This document shows positions 41,690 to 49,974 of a stretch of DNA of 64,000 bases, piece after piece. The number at the start of each line of letters is the position of its first letter. Within the stretch, counting starts at the first letter, position 1. The stretch covers positions 5,587,054 to 5,651,053 of the forward strand of contig NZ_RRCN01000001.1 of assembly GCF_003863965.1 (NCBI RefSeq), given 5' to 3'. The translations under genes and the position numbers were made by a program. Source of the stretch: Paenibacillus oralis (GTDB lineage Bacteria; Bacillota; Bacilli; Paenibacillales; Paenibacillaceae). The notes under the pieces are model-generated. The model did not search any database, was not told where the DNA came from, and saw only the letters and a list, made by a program, of their open reading frames with translations.

Positions 41690-41905
41690 GGCCTTCAAAA
41701 TAGCGGAATTTTATGTGCTTATTATCCGGAGGCGGACCTGTTCATCCCCATTAGCGGCACTTTTTGTCCTTATTTACCTAGGAATGGTCCTGGACGCGGG
41801 CATCTCCAGGTAATTCGAGAAAATAGCGACATAAATTTCCTTTATTTCTCCCCAATGGGCGTATATCGCTGGAATAACGACTTTTTTTGCCCCTATGTTT
41901 TTCGC
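41690..41905. repeat. Four degenerate direct modules in an intergenic stretch
   Basis: AATAGCG/TTAGCG/AATAGCG/AATAACG cores occur at about 41698, 41751, 41822 and 41873, each followed by a T-rich run and CTTATT, CTTATTT, CTTTATTT or CCTATGTTT. Spacing is about 51-71 bases. They share the AATAGCG and CTTATTT words with the nested palindrome at 7.45-7.96 kb. No gene is seen between 41506 and 41999. Confidence 0.55.
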
Positions 41906-41999
41906 TCCCCCTCCCCCATCCTAAAATTAGACAGGGAGGGCAGCTTTGATTGGAAAAAATCCAATAGATTAACGGACCGATAACTGTGTTTCACCCAAC

Positions 42000-43550
42000 T
42001 CAAAAAACTTGAACACTTTCCTTCTGATCCAGAATAACGGCGTTAATGCCGTTTAGAAAAGCCTGGCCGCTCGCTTTGATGATATCGGTGTCCATGGCCC
42101 GGCCGACGTACATTTTACCGTGATAGTCAAGCTGGATATTGACCCGGCCCACCGCTTCCTTCCCCCGGGAAATGCTGTTGATTTTGTAATGCGTCAAATG
42201 AACGTCCAGACCGGTCAACGTTTTGATCGCCGTGTACAAAGCATCGATCGGTCCGTCCCCGACGGCGCTGCCTTTAAGCTCTTCCCCATTTTGCATGAGC
42301 ACTACGGCCGCGGTTGGGCACAGATCATTCGTTACGACCTGGAACGACCGCAATTCAAACAGCCGGTTCCCGTGCTCCGGTTGTTCCCGCTGATCGTTCA
42401 GCAAGTAGTACAGATCGTGATCGTAAACCTCTTTTTTCGCATCGGCCAGGGTCAGGAACTTTTGGAACACGCCCTCGAATGCGTCGGCATCGGACGTATC
42501 GAAGCCCAGCTTCGCGATCGCATGCTTGACCGCATGTCTGCCGGAACGTGCGGTCAGCACCAGTTCCATGCTCTCGGCCCCGACCTCTTCGGGGGACATG
42601 ATTTCATACACTTGTTTATCCTTGAGCAATCCGTCCTGATGAATGCCGGAGGAATGGGCAAACGCGTTTTCGCCGGTAATCGCCTTGTTGGCCTGTACAT
42701 CCAGCCCCGTCAAATGAGTCAGCAGTCTGGACGTCCGGAGCAGCTCGGTTGTGTCGATGTTCGTGCTGCAGCGGTACAGCGATTCCCTGACCTTCAGCGC
42801 CATGACCGTTTCTTCCAGGGAGGCATTCCCCGCCCGTTCTCCCAGGCCATTGATCGTGCACTCGATTTTTTTCGCGCCGTTTTTGACCGCGCTTAAAGTG
42901 TTGGCCGTGGCCAGCCCAAGGTCGTTGTGGCAGTGCACGCTCAATATGGTCGCATCGCTCAAGTTTTTCAAACGGTCTTGGATTTTCCGGATCAGTTCGC
43001 CAAACTCCTCTGGTTCCGCATATCCCACCGTATCCGGAATATTGATCATCGTGGCTCCGGCCCGTACGACCGCTTCAATTGTCTTCCATAAATACTCGAA
43101 ATCCGCCCGCGAGGCGTCCTCCGTCGAGTACTGCACCTGCGGCAGCAGTGTTTTGGCGTATTTGACCGCATCAACGCCCATTTGCAGCACCGCATCCTTG
43201 GAGCGGTTGAATTTTTTCTCCACGTGCACGTTTGATGCGCCAAGCACGATATGGATCAGCGGGTCCTGCGCGATCCGGACGCTCTCGTAAACCGCGTCAA
43301 TATCGTTTTTCACCGCACGGGCCAGCGCCGTGATGCCGACGCTGCCGCCCACGCTGCGGGCGATTTCCTGAACCGCCTGAAAATCCCCTTGCGATGAGGC
43401 GGGGAACCCGGCCTCGATAATATCTACACGGAGGCGCTTCAGCTGCTGCGCAAACTCCAGTTTTTGCTGCACGTTCAACTTGGCCCCAGGGACCTGCTCA
43501 CCGTCTCGTAAAGTCGTATCGAGTACGATAATTTTGCGATTGTGAATCAT
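42000..43550 (-). CDS. leuA: 2-isopropylmalate synthase
   Basis: A 516-residue enzyme that condenses 2-oxoisovalerate with acetyl-CoA, the first step of leucine synthesis. The N-terminal HMGL-like barrel shows LDTTLRDGEQVPGAK, EAGFPASS, and the metal-binding HCHNDLGLATAN; GLGERAGNASLEE follows. The C-terminal LeuA dimer/allosteric domain (residues ~390-510) is present, so leucine feedback is expected. ATG 43550 has GGAGGAG 6 bases upstream. It is preceded by a T-box leader and a strong promoter. No other leu or ilv gene lies nearby, which is unusual. Confidence 0.95.
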   Translation of the reverse strand: MIHNRKIIVLDTTLRDGEQVPGAKLNVQQKLEFAQQLKRLRVDIIEAGFPASSQGDFQAVQEIARSVGGSVGITALARAVKNDIDAVYESVRIAQDPLIHIVLGASNVHVEKKFNRSKDAVLQMGVDAVKYAKTLLPQVQYSTEDASRADFEYLWKTIEAVVRAGATMINIPDTVGYAEPEEFGELIRKIQDRLKNLSDATILSVHCHNDLGLATANTLSAVKNGAKKIECTINGLGERAGNASLEETVMALKVRESLYRCSTNIDTTELLRTSRLLTHLTGLDVQANKAITGENAFAHSSGIHQDGLLKDKQVYEIMSPEEVGAESMELVLTARSGRHAVKHAIAKLGFDTSDADAFEGVFQKFLTLADAKKEVYDHDLYYLLNDQREQPEHGNRLFELRSFQVVTNDLCPTAAVVLMQNGEELKGSAVGDGPIDALYTAIKTLTGLDVHLTHYKINSISRGKEAVGRVNIQLDYHGKMYVGRAMDTDIIKASGQAFLNGINAVILDQKESVQVF

Positions 43551-43632
43551 CTGAAACTCCTCCTTGATCATTCGGTTGATGGGTTATGGAATCTATGTGA
43601 AGCGGGGCTGATTAAACCCGGACTTTAATCAA

Positions 43633-43897
43633 CAAAAAAACCCCGTCTCTGCAATAGAGACGAGGTTTATCCCGCGGTACCACTCTAATTCATTTCACGC
43701 ATTGAAATGATCTCTTTCGATGGCCGACACCATCTATCCTTGTAACGGCGGAATCCCGGCTTACCCTACATATCAGGCAGCTGTTCATAGACGAGTTCAA
43801 AATGATGAGCGCTGCCGTTTCTCACCAACCAACGGCTCTCTGAAAGGTCCGATCACTTTTACTATTTCTAATCAACACATTTTGCCATATGGAATTA
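43633..43897 (-). ncRNA. T-box leader (probably leucine-specific) of leuA
   Basis: Reading the minus strand, the conserved T-box appears as AGAGTGGTACCGCGGG (43671-43686), followed by a terminator hairpin AAACCTCGTCTCT...AGAGACGGGGTTTTTTTG (43633-43669). In the Stem I region the sequence GAACTCGTC offers CTC (43793-43795) as specifier codon, fitting tRNA-Leu. Uncharged tRNA would stabilise the antiterminator and allow leuA transcription. Confidence 0.9.
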
Positions 43898-43903
43898 TAG
43901 GTA

Positions 43904-43932
43904 ATTATATGCACCCCAAGTGCCATTGTCAA
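43904..43932 (-). promoter_or_regulatory. Promoter of the T-box/leuA transcript
   Basis: Minus strand: perfect TTGACA (43927-43932) and TATAAT (43904-43909) with a 17-base spacer. Confidence 0.85.
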
Positions 43933-44043
43933 CCGGCTTTTCTCGCTCGCTTACGGAAATTGTGCATGCGCGGAGGGGCAGATGGCTTGTTGACACATAT
44001 ACTGCATTAGATTTTCAATTCATGCCAAGGAGATGGAAGCCCC

Positions 44044-44397
44044 ATGAATCGAAAAAAGAAAAAAGTAAAGCTGAAGCAATTCACTCCAACTCAAACGAGT
44101 CAAAATCCGTTCTCCCCCACACTATTTAATCCCGGGCCGCAATTGCCGGGGATTTTCGGGCCGGCGCAGTCTTCATCGGGACCGGCCGCTTCGCGCGGAT
44201 CCTTCTTGCAAGGTTTAGGCGGATTGGACGGCGTCTTAAGCACCATGGGCAAGGTTCAAAAGATGGTCGGGATGTTCCAGCAGTTTTTCCCGCTCATTAA
44301 ATTATTTTTCCCCAAAGCGACGACGGCAAGCGTAAGAAAAGGCAGTACACGCCCCCGGCGGGCCGTAAACACAAGAAAAATCAACAAGCAGAGGTGA
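44044..44397 (+). CDS. Small basic Pro/Gly-rich protein, possibly YqfQ/VrrA-like
   Basis: A 117-residue protein with a lysine-rich start (NRKKKKVKLKQF), a Pro/Ser/Gly-rich middle, a hydrophobic helix pair LGGLDGVLSTMGKVQKMVGMFQQFFPLIKLFF, and a basic tail. The layout resembles YqfQ/VrrA-type proteins of spore formers, but similarity is weak and the role is unknown. AAGGAG lies about 12 bases before ATG 44044. Confidence 0.6.
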   Translation: MNRKKKKVKLKQFTPTQTSQNPFSPTLFNPGPQLPGIFGPAQSSSGPAASRGSFLQGLGGLDGVLSTMGKVQKMVGMFQQFFPLIKLFFPKATTASVRKGSTRPRRAVNTRKINKQR

Positions 44398-44487
44398 CTT
44401 CTGATTTGTCAGAAGTCACCTCTTTGTCTAAAAAACCCGTATGCGGGACACCTGCTTCAAATGCTTCGAAGTGTCCCGCACACGGGC
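44389..44487 (+). terminator. Terminator plus a second long hairpin
   Basis: AGAGGTGACTTCTG pairs with CAGAAGTCACCTCT (44390-44423) and is followed by TTGTCT. A second hairpin pairs CCCGTATGCGGGACAC with GTGTCCCGCACACGGG (44437-44487), with no T tract. Confidence 0.8.
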
Positions 44488-44534
44488 GGTAAGGCCAAAA
44501 TCCCGCTATATCCGCTTACCTGGTTTAAGTAGAT

Positions 44535-44624
44535 TTAGATCCAGGCTGTCAAAACAATAACCAAAAGGATGAACAAAACAAGGATGACTCCGGTGCTCGT
44601 AAAACCGCCTCTAAAACACGACAT
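44535..44624 (-). CDS. YjcZ-like small sporulation membrane peptide
   Basis: A 29-residue peptide, MSCFRGGFTSTGVILVLFIL and onward, with a Gly-rich start and one membrane helix, the form of the YjcZ family of small spore-associated proteins. GGAGG lies about 8 bases before ATG 44624. It stands alone. Confidence 0.75.
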   Translation of the reverse strand: MSCFRGGFTSTGVILVLFILLVIVLTAWI

Positions 44625-44742
44625 CAGTGATTCCTCCCTTCGCTTCAATCTACTTAAGCATATGACTTCACCGGTGCGTTGGATTGGTTGTAAGCCCCGG
44701 AACCGGAAAATAGGGCGGTTATCACGATGTAATGATTCGCAT

Positions 44743-46722
44743 TTATCCTCGGGTATCCGCTTGCCCGGACTGTAGCTGAACATGCATATGCCGTTCAGCC
44801 TCAGCCCAGGGCACGGAATAGGATTGGCCCTTCGCGCAGAAGATGGAGGATGAGGTGTAAGCCGGATCAGCATTTTTATCATAGTTTTTAAGGCGGATGA
44901 CTTCTAGCGGATTATGGCAGGCTTCATAACCGCCGAATTTCAGCGAGAGGGAACCTTTGCCGTGCGTCATGGAGGCCAAAACCGTGCTGTAATCCAAAAA
45001 AGAAGCGGCGGGAACGACGCCGGTGATCACCGCCGAACTCTCCGTCAGCTCCGGGGGATCAAACCGGCCATGAGCCTGCTGGATATCGGTCAGCACCTTG
45101 CCCAAATGCTCCGTGTCCACTTTGATTTTTACGTGGTATACCGGTTCAAGCAGCACGTTTTCCGCCTGCTCCAAGGCTTGTCTAACCGCCCGGAAGGACG
45201 CTTCGCGGAAGTCTCCCCCGCTGGTGTGCTTGTTATGCGAACGGCCGGTGAGCAAGGTGATCTGCACGTCCGTGAGCGGTGAACCGGTTAAGAGCCCGTG
45301 GTGCGCTTGCTCCAGCACATGCTGGCCGACCAGGTTCTGATAGCCTGCCGCCAATTCGTCGGGATGGCATGCATTCACAAACGCGACGCCGCTGTTTCGC
45401 GCCGCCGGCACCAGCCGCAAATGCACCTCGGCATAATGGCCAAGCGGCTCGAAATGGCCGCAGCCGTATACTGGCGCCGCAATCGTCTCTTTATAGAGAA
45501 TTTCGGGGGGCCCGAAAGACACCTCAAAACCGAAGCGCGCCCGCACCACCTGCCGCAAAATTTCAAGCTGCACCTTGCCCATAACATGAATATGCAGCTC
45601 CTGCAGATGTTCGTCCCAGCTTGTCCCCAAAGCCGGATCTTCCGCATCAAGCATTTGAAACGCCCGCAGCACTTCCTTGATATGCAGCTTGGGTTCGAAC
45701 AGCACTTTGGATTGCAAGGTTGGCGCAAGCTCGGGCAAGGCGGCATCCTGGATGGCGCCGACGCCTTGCCCCGGAAGCGCCGAGGTTAGTCCGGTAACGG
45801 CAAACAACTCCCCTGCGCTTACCGAATCGGTTTGCGTGTAGCGCGGCCCGTTAACTTTTTGGATGGTCGTAATTTTCTCCGCTTTACGGGCTTCCTCCGT
45901 CCCGTATTCCACTTCGCCTCGCACCCTCAGCGCGCCCTGCAGCGCTTTAATGAACGTAATCCGCGCCCCTTGCTCGTCGTGGCGGATTTTATAAACCCGG
46001 CCCGCAAAAGGAAGCTGACCGTCATAGGCAGTGAGCGTCAGCCCATCCAGGCGCTCAAGAAAAACATCAATGCCGGCATCCAGCAGCGCCGACCCTTGCA
46101 TGCACGGAAATACCTGCCTGCCGCGAATCAAGCGGATCAGATGTCCGGTCCACTCCCGGTTATCCAACGTCCCCTCGAGATATGGCTCGAGCAGCGTTTC
46201 GTCCCGTTCCGCGAGCCAGGCCTTCAGCGAATCCTCCCAGTGGTTCGGGTCAAAGGTTGCAAGATCCAGCGCGTTATCGGTCAGCTGCTGGCGAATATCC
46301 GCCAGTACGCGTTCCGGCTCCGCCCCCGTACGGTCGATTTTATTGATGAAAAAAAACGCCGGAATGCCATAAGCGCGAAGGAGCTCCCAAACCGTTTCCG
46401 TATGGCCTTCCACGCCTTCAACCGCGCTCACGATAATGACGGCGTAGTCCAATATTTGCAAGGCGCGTTCCATTTCCGCCGAGAAATCGACGTGCCCGGG
46501 CGTGTCCAGCAAAAAATAGACGGAATTTCCGTACGTCATTTCCGCTTGATCGGCAAACACGGTGATGCCGCGCGCCTTTTCGATCTCGTGGCCGTCCAAA
46601 AAGGCGTTCCGGTGATCCACTCTCCCCCGGCTGCGGATCGCCCGCGTGTGATACAACAGCGCTTCGGCAAAAGTCGTTTTGCCCGCGTCGACATGGGCCA
46701 GCAGGCCGATCGTTTTGTTCAA
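44743..46722 (-). CDS. Tet(M)-type ribosome-protection GTPase (EF-G-like)
   Basis: A 659-residue translation GTPase. The G domain shows AHVDAGKTT (G1), ARGITVF (G2), DTPGHVDF (G3) and NKID (G4), followed by the EF-G-like domains II-V with HIHVMGKVQLEIL and GYEACH-like text. The domain order is that of the Tet(M)/Tet(O)/OtrA group, which displaces tetracycline from the ribosome. Start is TTG 46722 with GAGGTG 8 bases upstream. No leader peptide, mobile element or other resistance gene accompanies it, so it is probably a resident chromosomal homologue; resistance is not proved by sequence. Confidence 0.85.
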   Translation of the reverse strand: MNKTIGLLAHVDAGKTTFAEALLYHTRAIRSRGRVDHRNAFLDGHEIEKARGITVFADQAEMTYGNSVYFLLDTPGHVDFSAEMERALQILDYAVIIVSAVEGVEGHTETVWELLRAYGIPAFFFINKIDRTGAEPERVLADIRQQLTDNALDLATFDPNHWEDSLKAWLAERDETLLEPYLEGTLDNREWTGHLIRLIRGRQVFPCMQGSALLDAGIDVFLERLDGLTLTAYDGQLPFAGRVYKIRHDEQGARITFIKALQGALRVRGEVEYGTEEARKAEKITTIQKVNGPRYTQTDSVSAGELFAVTGLTSALPGQGVGAIQDAALPELAPTLQSKVLFEPKLHIKEVLRAFQMLDAEDPALGTSWDEHLQELHIHVMGKVQLEILRQVVRARFGFEVSFGPPEILYKETIAAPVYGCGHFEPLGHYAEVHLRLVPAARNSGVAFVNACHPDELAAGYQNLVGQHVLEQAHHGLLTGSPLTDVQITLLTGRSHNKHTSGGDFREASFRAVRQALEQAENVLLEPVYHVKIKVDTEHLGKVLTDIQQAHGRFDPPELTESSAVITGVVPAASFLDYSTVLASMTHGKGSLSLKFGGYEACHNPLEVIRLKNYDKNADPAYTSSSIFCAKGQSYSVPWAEAERHMHVQLQSGQADTRG

Positions 46723-46764
46723 CGTCCATGCACCTCGGTTACGGACGAGTCGTCCATTCATCTA

Positions 46765-48123
46765 TCAGTTCTTAAAGCTGTGGATCGGCGCCGGAATGCG
46801 GCCGCCCCGCTCGATGAACGGCGCGCAGTTAAACGAGTTGACCGGCATGATCGGCGCATAACCGAGCAGACCGCCAAATTCCACGACCTCGCCGACATCC
46901 TTGCCGATCACCGGAATGATCCGCACAGCAGTCGTCTTGTTGTTCACCATGCCGATCGCCGCCTCATCGGCGATAATGCCGGAGATCGTCGCTTTGCTCG
47001 TGCTGCCGGGGATCGCGATCATGTCCAGCCCGACGGAGCAGACGCACGTCATCGCCTCCAGCTTCTCCAGCGTCAGCGCACCGCGCTGCACCGCTTCGAT
47101 CATGCCGTGGTCCTCGCTGACCGGGATAAACGCGCCGCTGAGTCCACCGACATAGGAGGAGGCCATTACCCCGCCCTTTTTCACGTTATCGTTCAAAATT
47201 GCCAGCGCGGCCGTCGTGCCGGGCGCTCCCGCTTCTTCCAAGCCCATCGTCTGGAAAATTTCCGCGATGGAATCGCCAATTTCCGGCGTCGGCGCCAGCG
47301 ACAAATCGATAATCCCAAACGGCACTTCCAGCCGCTTGGACGCTTCCTGGGCAATCAGTTGCCCGACCCGGGTCACTTTAAAGGCTGTCCGTTTGATCGT
47401 TTCGCACAACGTTTCGAAGTCTTTGCCCTGCACTTCCTCCAAAGCCCGCTTGACCACGCCGGGCCCGCTAACGCCGACGTTGATGACGCATTCTTGTTCG
47501 CCCACGCCGTGGAAAGCGCCGGCCATAAACGGATTGTCCTCCACCGCGTTGCAGAACACGACCAGCTTGGCGCAGCCGATCGAGCCCCGGTCCGCCGTCC
47601 GTTCGGCGGTGCGTACGATAATGTCGCCCATCAGCTTGACGGCGTCCATATTGATGCCGCTGCGGGAGGAGCCGACATTCACCGAGGAGCAGACCCGCTC
47701 CGTCACGGCCAGCGCTTCCGGGATGCTTTCGATCAGCAGCCGGTCGCCGGCCGTGAAACCTTTTTGCACGAGCGCGGAAAAGCCGCCGATAAAATTGACG
47801 CCGACCTCTTTGGCCGCTTTGTCCAGCGTTTCGGCGACCGGCACATATGTATGGGTTTTGAGGCCGCCCGCGGCGATCGAGACCGGCGTAACGGAAATCC
47901 GTTTGTTGACGATCGGAACGCCAAACTGTTTTTCCAGATCCTCGCCCGTTTTGACCAGTTTCTCCGCAAGGCGGGTAATTTTGTCGTAGATTTTCCGGTT
48001 GAATACGCCCATGTCTTCATGTGCGCAATCCATCAGGCTGATGCCCATCGTAATCGTACGCACGTCGAGATTCATTTCCCGAATCATCGAGTTCGTTTCT
48101 TGCACTTCCACGCGTGAAATCAT
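46765..48123 (-). CDS. PFL family protein (UPF0210/DUF711)
   Basis: A 452-residue cytoplasmic protein of the family related by fold to pyruvate formate-lyase. It carries the characteristic stretches RTITMGISLMDCAHED, FIGGFSALVQKG and GAPGTTAALAILNDNVKKGG. No glycyl-radical motif is seen, and the family's function is not established. AAGGGGAG is 6 bases before ATG 48123. An ACT-domain gene lies 22 bases upstream on the same strand, the conserved partner in many Firmicutes, which implies a shared, ligand-controlled activity. Confidence 0.9.
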   Translation of the reverse strand: MISRVEVQETNSMIREMNLDVRTITMGISLMDCAHEDMGVFNRKIYDKITRLAEKLVKTGEDLEKQFGVPIVNKRISVTPVSIAAGGLKTHTYVPVAETLDKAAKEVGVNFIGGFSALVQKGFTAGDRLLIESIPEALAVTERVCSSVNVGSSRSGINMDAVKLMGDIIVRTAERTADRGSIGCAKLVVFCNAVEDNPFMAGAFHGVGEQECVINVGVSGPGVVKRALEEVQGKDFETLCETIKRTAFKVTRVGQLIAQEASKRLEVPFGIIDLSLAPTPEIGDSIAEIFQTMGLEEAGAPGTTAALAILNDNVKKGGVMASSYVGGLSGAFIPVSEDHGMIEAVQRGALTLEKLEAMTCVCSVGLDMIAIPGSTSKATISGIIADEAAIGMVNNKTTAVRIIPVIGKDVGEVVEFGGLLGYAPIMPVNSFNCAPFIERGGRIPAPIHSFKN

Positions 48124-48145
48124 GTTTTTCTCCCCTTCCCGTTGC

Positions 48146-48415
48146 TTAGATGCGGTGCATGATGTTGAAAATATCCTCATGCTGCAGCTTGATCTCTACG
48201 CCGATCGATGTCCCCAACTGCTGCAGGTCTTCGACGAGAAGCTCAAACGATTTCGACGGGGCCGAAATGTCCACGATCATCATCATGTTGAAATACCCTT
48301 GAATGATGGTCTGCGATATATCCAGAATGTTGACGTTATGATCCGCCAAGTACGAACATACCTTCGCAATAATGCCAACCTTGTCCTTGCCGACAACCGT
48401 AATGATTCCTTTCAA
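48146..48415 (-). CDS. ACT domain protein (UPF0237 type)
   Basis: An 89-residue single ACT domain: LKGIITVVGKDKVGIIAKVCSYLADHNVNILDISQTII, then NMMMIVDIS and a final helix-strand. ACT domains bind amino acids or similar ligands. TTG 48415 is preferred (GGGGAG about 8 bases upstream). It is the upstream partner of the PFL gene. Confidence 0.88.
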   Translation of the reverse strand: MKGIITVVGKDKVGIIAKVCSYLADHNVNILDISQTIIQGYFNMMMIVDISAPSKSFELLVEDLQQLGTSIGVEIKLQHEDIFNIMHRI

Positions 48416-48455
48416 ACGACGTCTCCCCTTTTGATTAACTTGGTTTGTTCCTTGC

Positions 48456-48926
48456 TTAACCGGCAAAAAACTTCATTTCCTCCAGCGATTTTGGCCTTTT
48501 TTGTTCCGCTTTGCCGCCCCGGCCCGCCAGCTTGCCGGACTCTTCGGCCAGGCAGTCTGGAGGGCGCACCCCCTGCTCCAGCTTCAAATCGATATAATCG
48601 ACCACCTTCTGCAGGGAGGCGATTTGACTGACGATGTTTTCCCGGTGATTCATTAGGTCCTGTACGAGCTCAGGATAATCCACAGGATCCGCATCAGCGC
48701 TTACCGTCAGAAAAGGGCGCATTTCATCAAGCGCCAGCCCCGTCTTTTTCAGGCAGGAAATCAGCTTGATCGTGCCGATATCCTCCAGGTAATAAACGCG
48801 GTGGCCGTTTGGTTTGCGCTCCGCTCGCGGGAGAAGCGCGATCTTCTCATAGTAACGGATCGTGTCCTCGGAAATTCCGGTTTGCTCCGCGGCTTGTTTA
48901 ATCGAGAAAGCTTCGGCTTCCTTCAT
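48456..48926 (-). CDS. MerR-family transcriptional regulator
   Basis: A 156-residue regulator: FSIKQAAEQTGISEDTIRYYEKIALLPRAER (residues ~7-37) is the winged helix with RYYE, NGHRVYYLEDI the wing; a coiled coil and a Lys/Gly-rich tail follow. No clustered cysteines are present apart from one Cys in the tail, so metal sensing is unlikely. It is divergent from an SDR gene. Both its own promoter and that of the SDR gene have 19-base spacers with similar dyads, so it probably controls both. Confidence 0.88.
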   Translation of the reverse strand: MKEAEAFSIKQAAEQTGISEDTIRYYEKIALLPRAERKPNGHRVYYLEDIGTIKLISCLKKTGLALDEMRPFLTVSADADPVDYPELVQDLMNHRENIVSQIASLQKVVDYIDLKLEQGVRPPDCLAEESGKLAGRGGKAEQKRPKSLEEMKFFAG

Positions 48927-48961
48927 TCGGTTCCCCTCCAGTCGCTCAAGCGTTTGCTTGA

Positions 48962-48992
48962 ATTATACAACTTTGAGCTGGCTTCAAGTCAA
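48962..48992 (-). promoter_or_regulatory. MerR-type promoter of the MerR gene (19-base spacer)
   Basis: Minus strand: TTGACT (48987-48992), 19 bases, TATAAT (48962-48967). The spacer contains ACTTGAAG, four bases, CTCAAAGT, an imperfect dyad matching that of the facing SDR promoter. Confidence 0.8.
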
Positions 48993-49032
48993 GCTTGATA
49001 TGTCTTTTTGAAAAATTTCTGTAAATTCCGGC

Positions 49033-49063
49033 TTGACTTGGAGCCGACTCCAAGTCCTACAAT
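49033..49063 (+). promoter_or_regulatory. MerR-type promoter of the SDR gene (19-base spacer)
   Basis: TTGACT (49033-49038), 19 bases, TACAAT (49058-49063). Between them ACTTGGAG (49036-49043) and CTCCAAGT (49048-49055) form a perfect 8-base dyad, the classical site for MerR activation. Confidence 0.85.
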
Positions 49064-49116
49064 GTGCTCTATCAGCGGAGGGATTCCGAAATCCCGACTC
49101 AATAGGAGGCATTATT

Positions 49117-49974
49117 ATGAACACGAAGCAACGGGAAAAAATAGCGTTAATCACGGGGGCAAACGCCGGTATCGGGCTGGAACTTACCCGGAAGTTATTG
49201 TCCGAAGGCTGGCAGGTCGCCGCGTTGATCCGGTCCGGTTTTCCGGCCGGCGATGCGTTGATTGGGCAAGCGGCAAACGGCGGGCAGCTGCGGATCTATC
49301 AAGCTGCGGATCTATCGGACTTTGACAGCTTAAAGCGAACTTTGGATGAGATTATAACGGGGGAAGCTTACATCGATGTGTTGTTCAACAACGCCGGCGG
49401 GAGTTTTCCAGAGCTTCTCTTCTCGAGGCAAGGACGCGAGCTCCATTATGAGTTGATGACGGTCGTTCCGTATATTATTCTGATGGAATTGCAGGAGCTT
49501 TTAAAAAACGGCCGCCACAAAACGGTGATCAACACCTCGTCCGCCGTAACTAATATGGTGAAGCCGTTCGATCCGGATTCGCTGGACCGCCCGAAAACGT
49601 TCCGCAAGCTGCTGGGTCCTTACGGCGCTTCCAAGCTGGCGTTGTCGCTTTGGACGCAGGCCGTTTCTCCGGAGCTCGCCAAGGAAGGGATCAAAATCCG
49701 CAGTGTCGACCCAGGCAGCAACAACACCGCGCGAAAAAGCAAAAAATCCGGATTGCCGTGGTATGTGAAACCGCTGATGAAGCTGTTTTTTCAGCCGCCG
49801 GCTTACGGGGCAGGACGGTTGTACGACGGGGCGTTTGGACCTCACCGCGATCTTGCCGGCGTGTATTTGGAGAAAGGCCGAGTTAAAGAACTGAATTACA
49901 CCGAATTCGCGCAACAGGTACTGAACAAGGTCAAAACGGTTTATGAGCGGGAATATCTTGAAAACCACACTTAA
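49117..49974 (+). CDS. Short-chain dehydrogenase/reductase (SDR)
   Basis: A 285-residue SDR resembling retinol-dehydrogenase/protochlorophyllide-reductase-like forms. It shows ALITGANAGIGLELT (cofactor loop), NNAGG, INTSSAV with the catalytic Ser and YGASKLAL with the Tyr/Lys pair. TAGGAGG lies 8 bases before ATG 49117. The promoter with a MerR operator suggests induction by the same molecule that the divergent regulator senses. It is convergent with the next SDR gene, overlapping by 4 bases. Confidence 0.9.
   Translation: MNTKQREKIALITGANAGIGLELTRKLLSEGWQVAALIRSGFPAGDALIGQAANGGQLRIYQAADLSDFDSLKRTLDEIITGEAYIDVLFNNAGGSFPELLFSRQGRELHYELMTVVPYIILMELQELLKNGRHKTVINTSSAVTNMVKPFDPDSLDRPKTFRKLLGPYGASKLALSLWTQAVSPELAKEGIKIRSVDPGSNNTARKSKKSGLPWYVKPLMKLFFQPPAYGAGRLYDGAFGPHRDLAGVYLEKGRVKELNYTEFAQQVLNKVKTVYEREYLENHT

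Noticed and set aside
41654..41983. 109-codon open frame on the plus strand in the gene-free stretch before leuA
   Set aside because: No ribosome-binding site, and the DNA consists of degenerate repeat modules that explain the open frame.
45832..48117. 761-codon open frame on the plus strand
   Set aside because: It lies wholly antisense to the Tet(M)-type and PFL genes, has no ribosome-binding site, and its composition (very many Arg, His, Gln) is that of an antisense shadow in GC-rich DNA.
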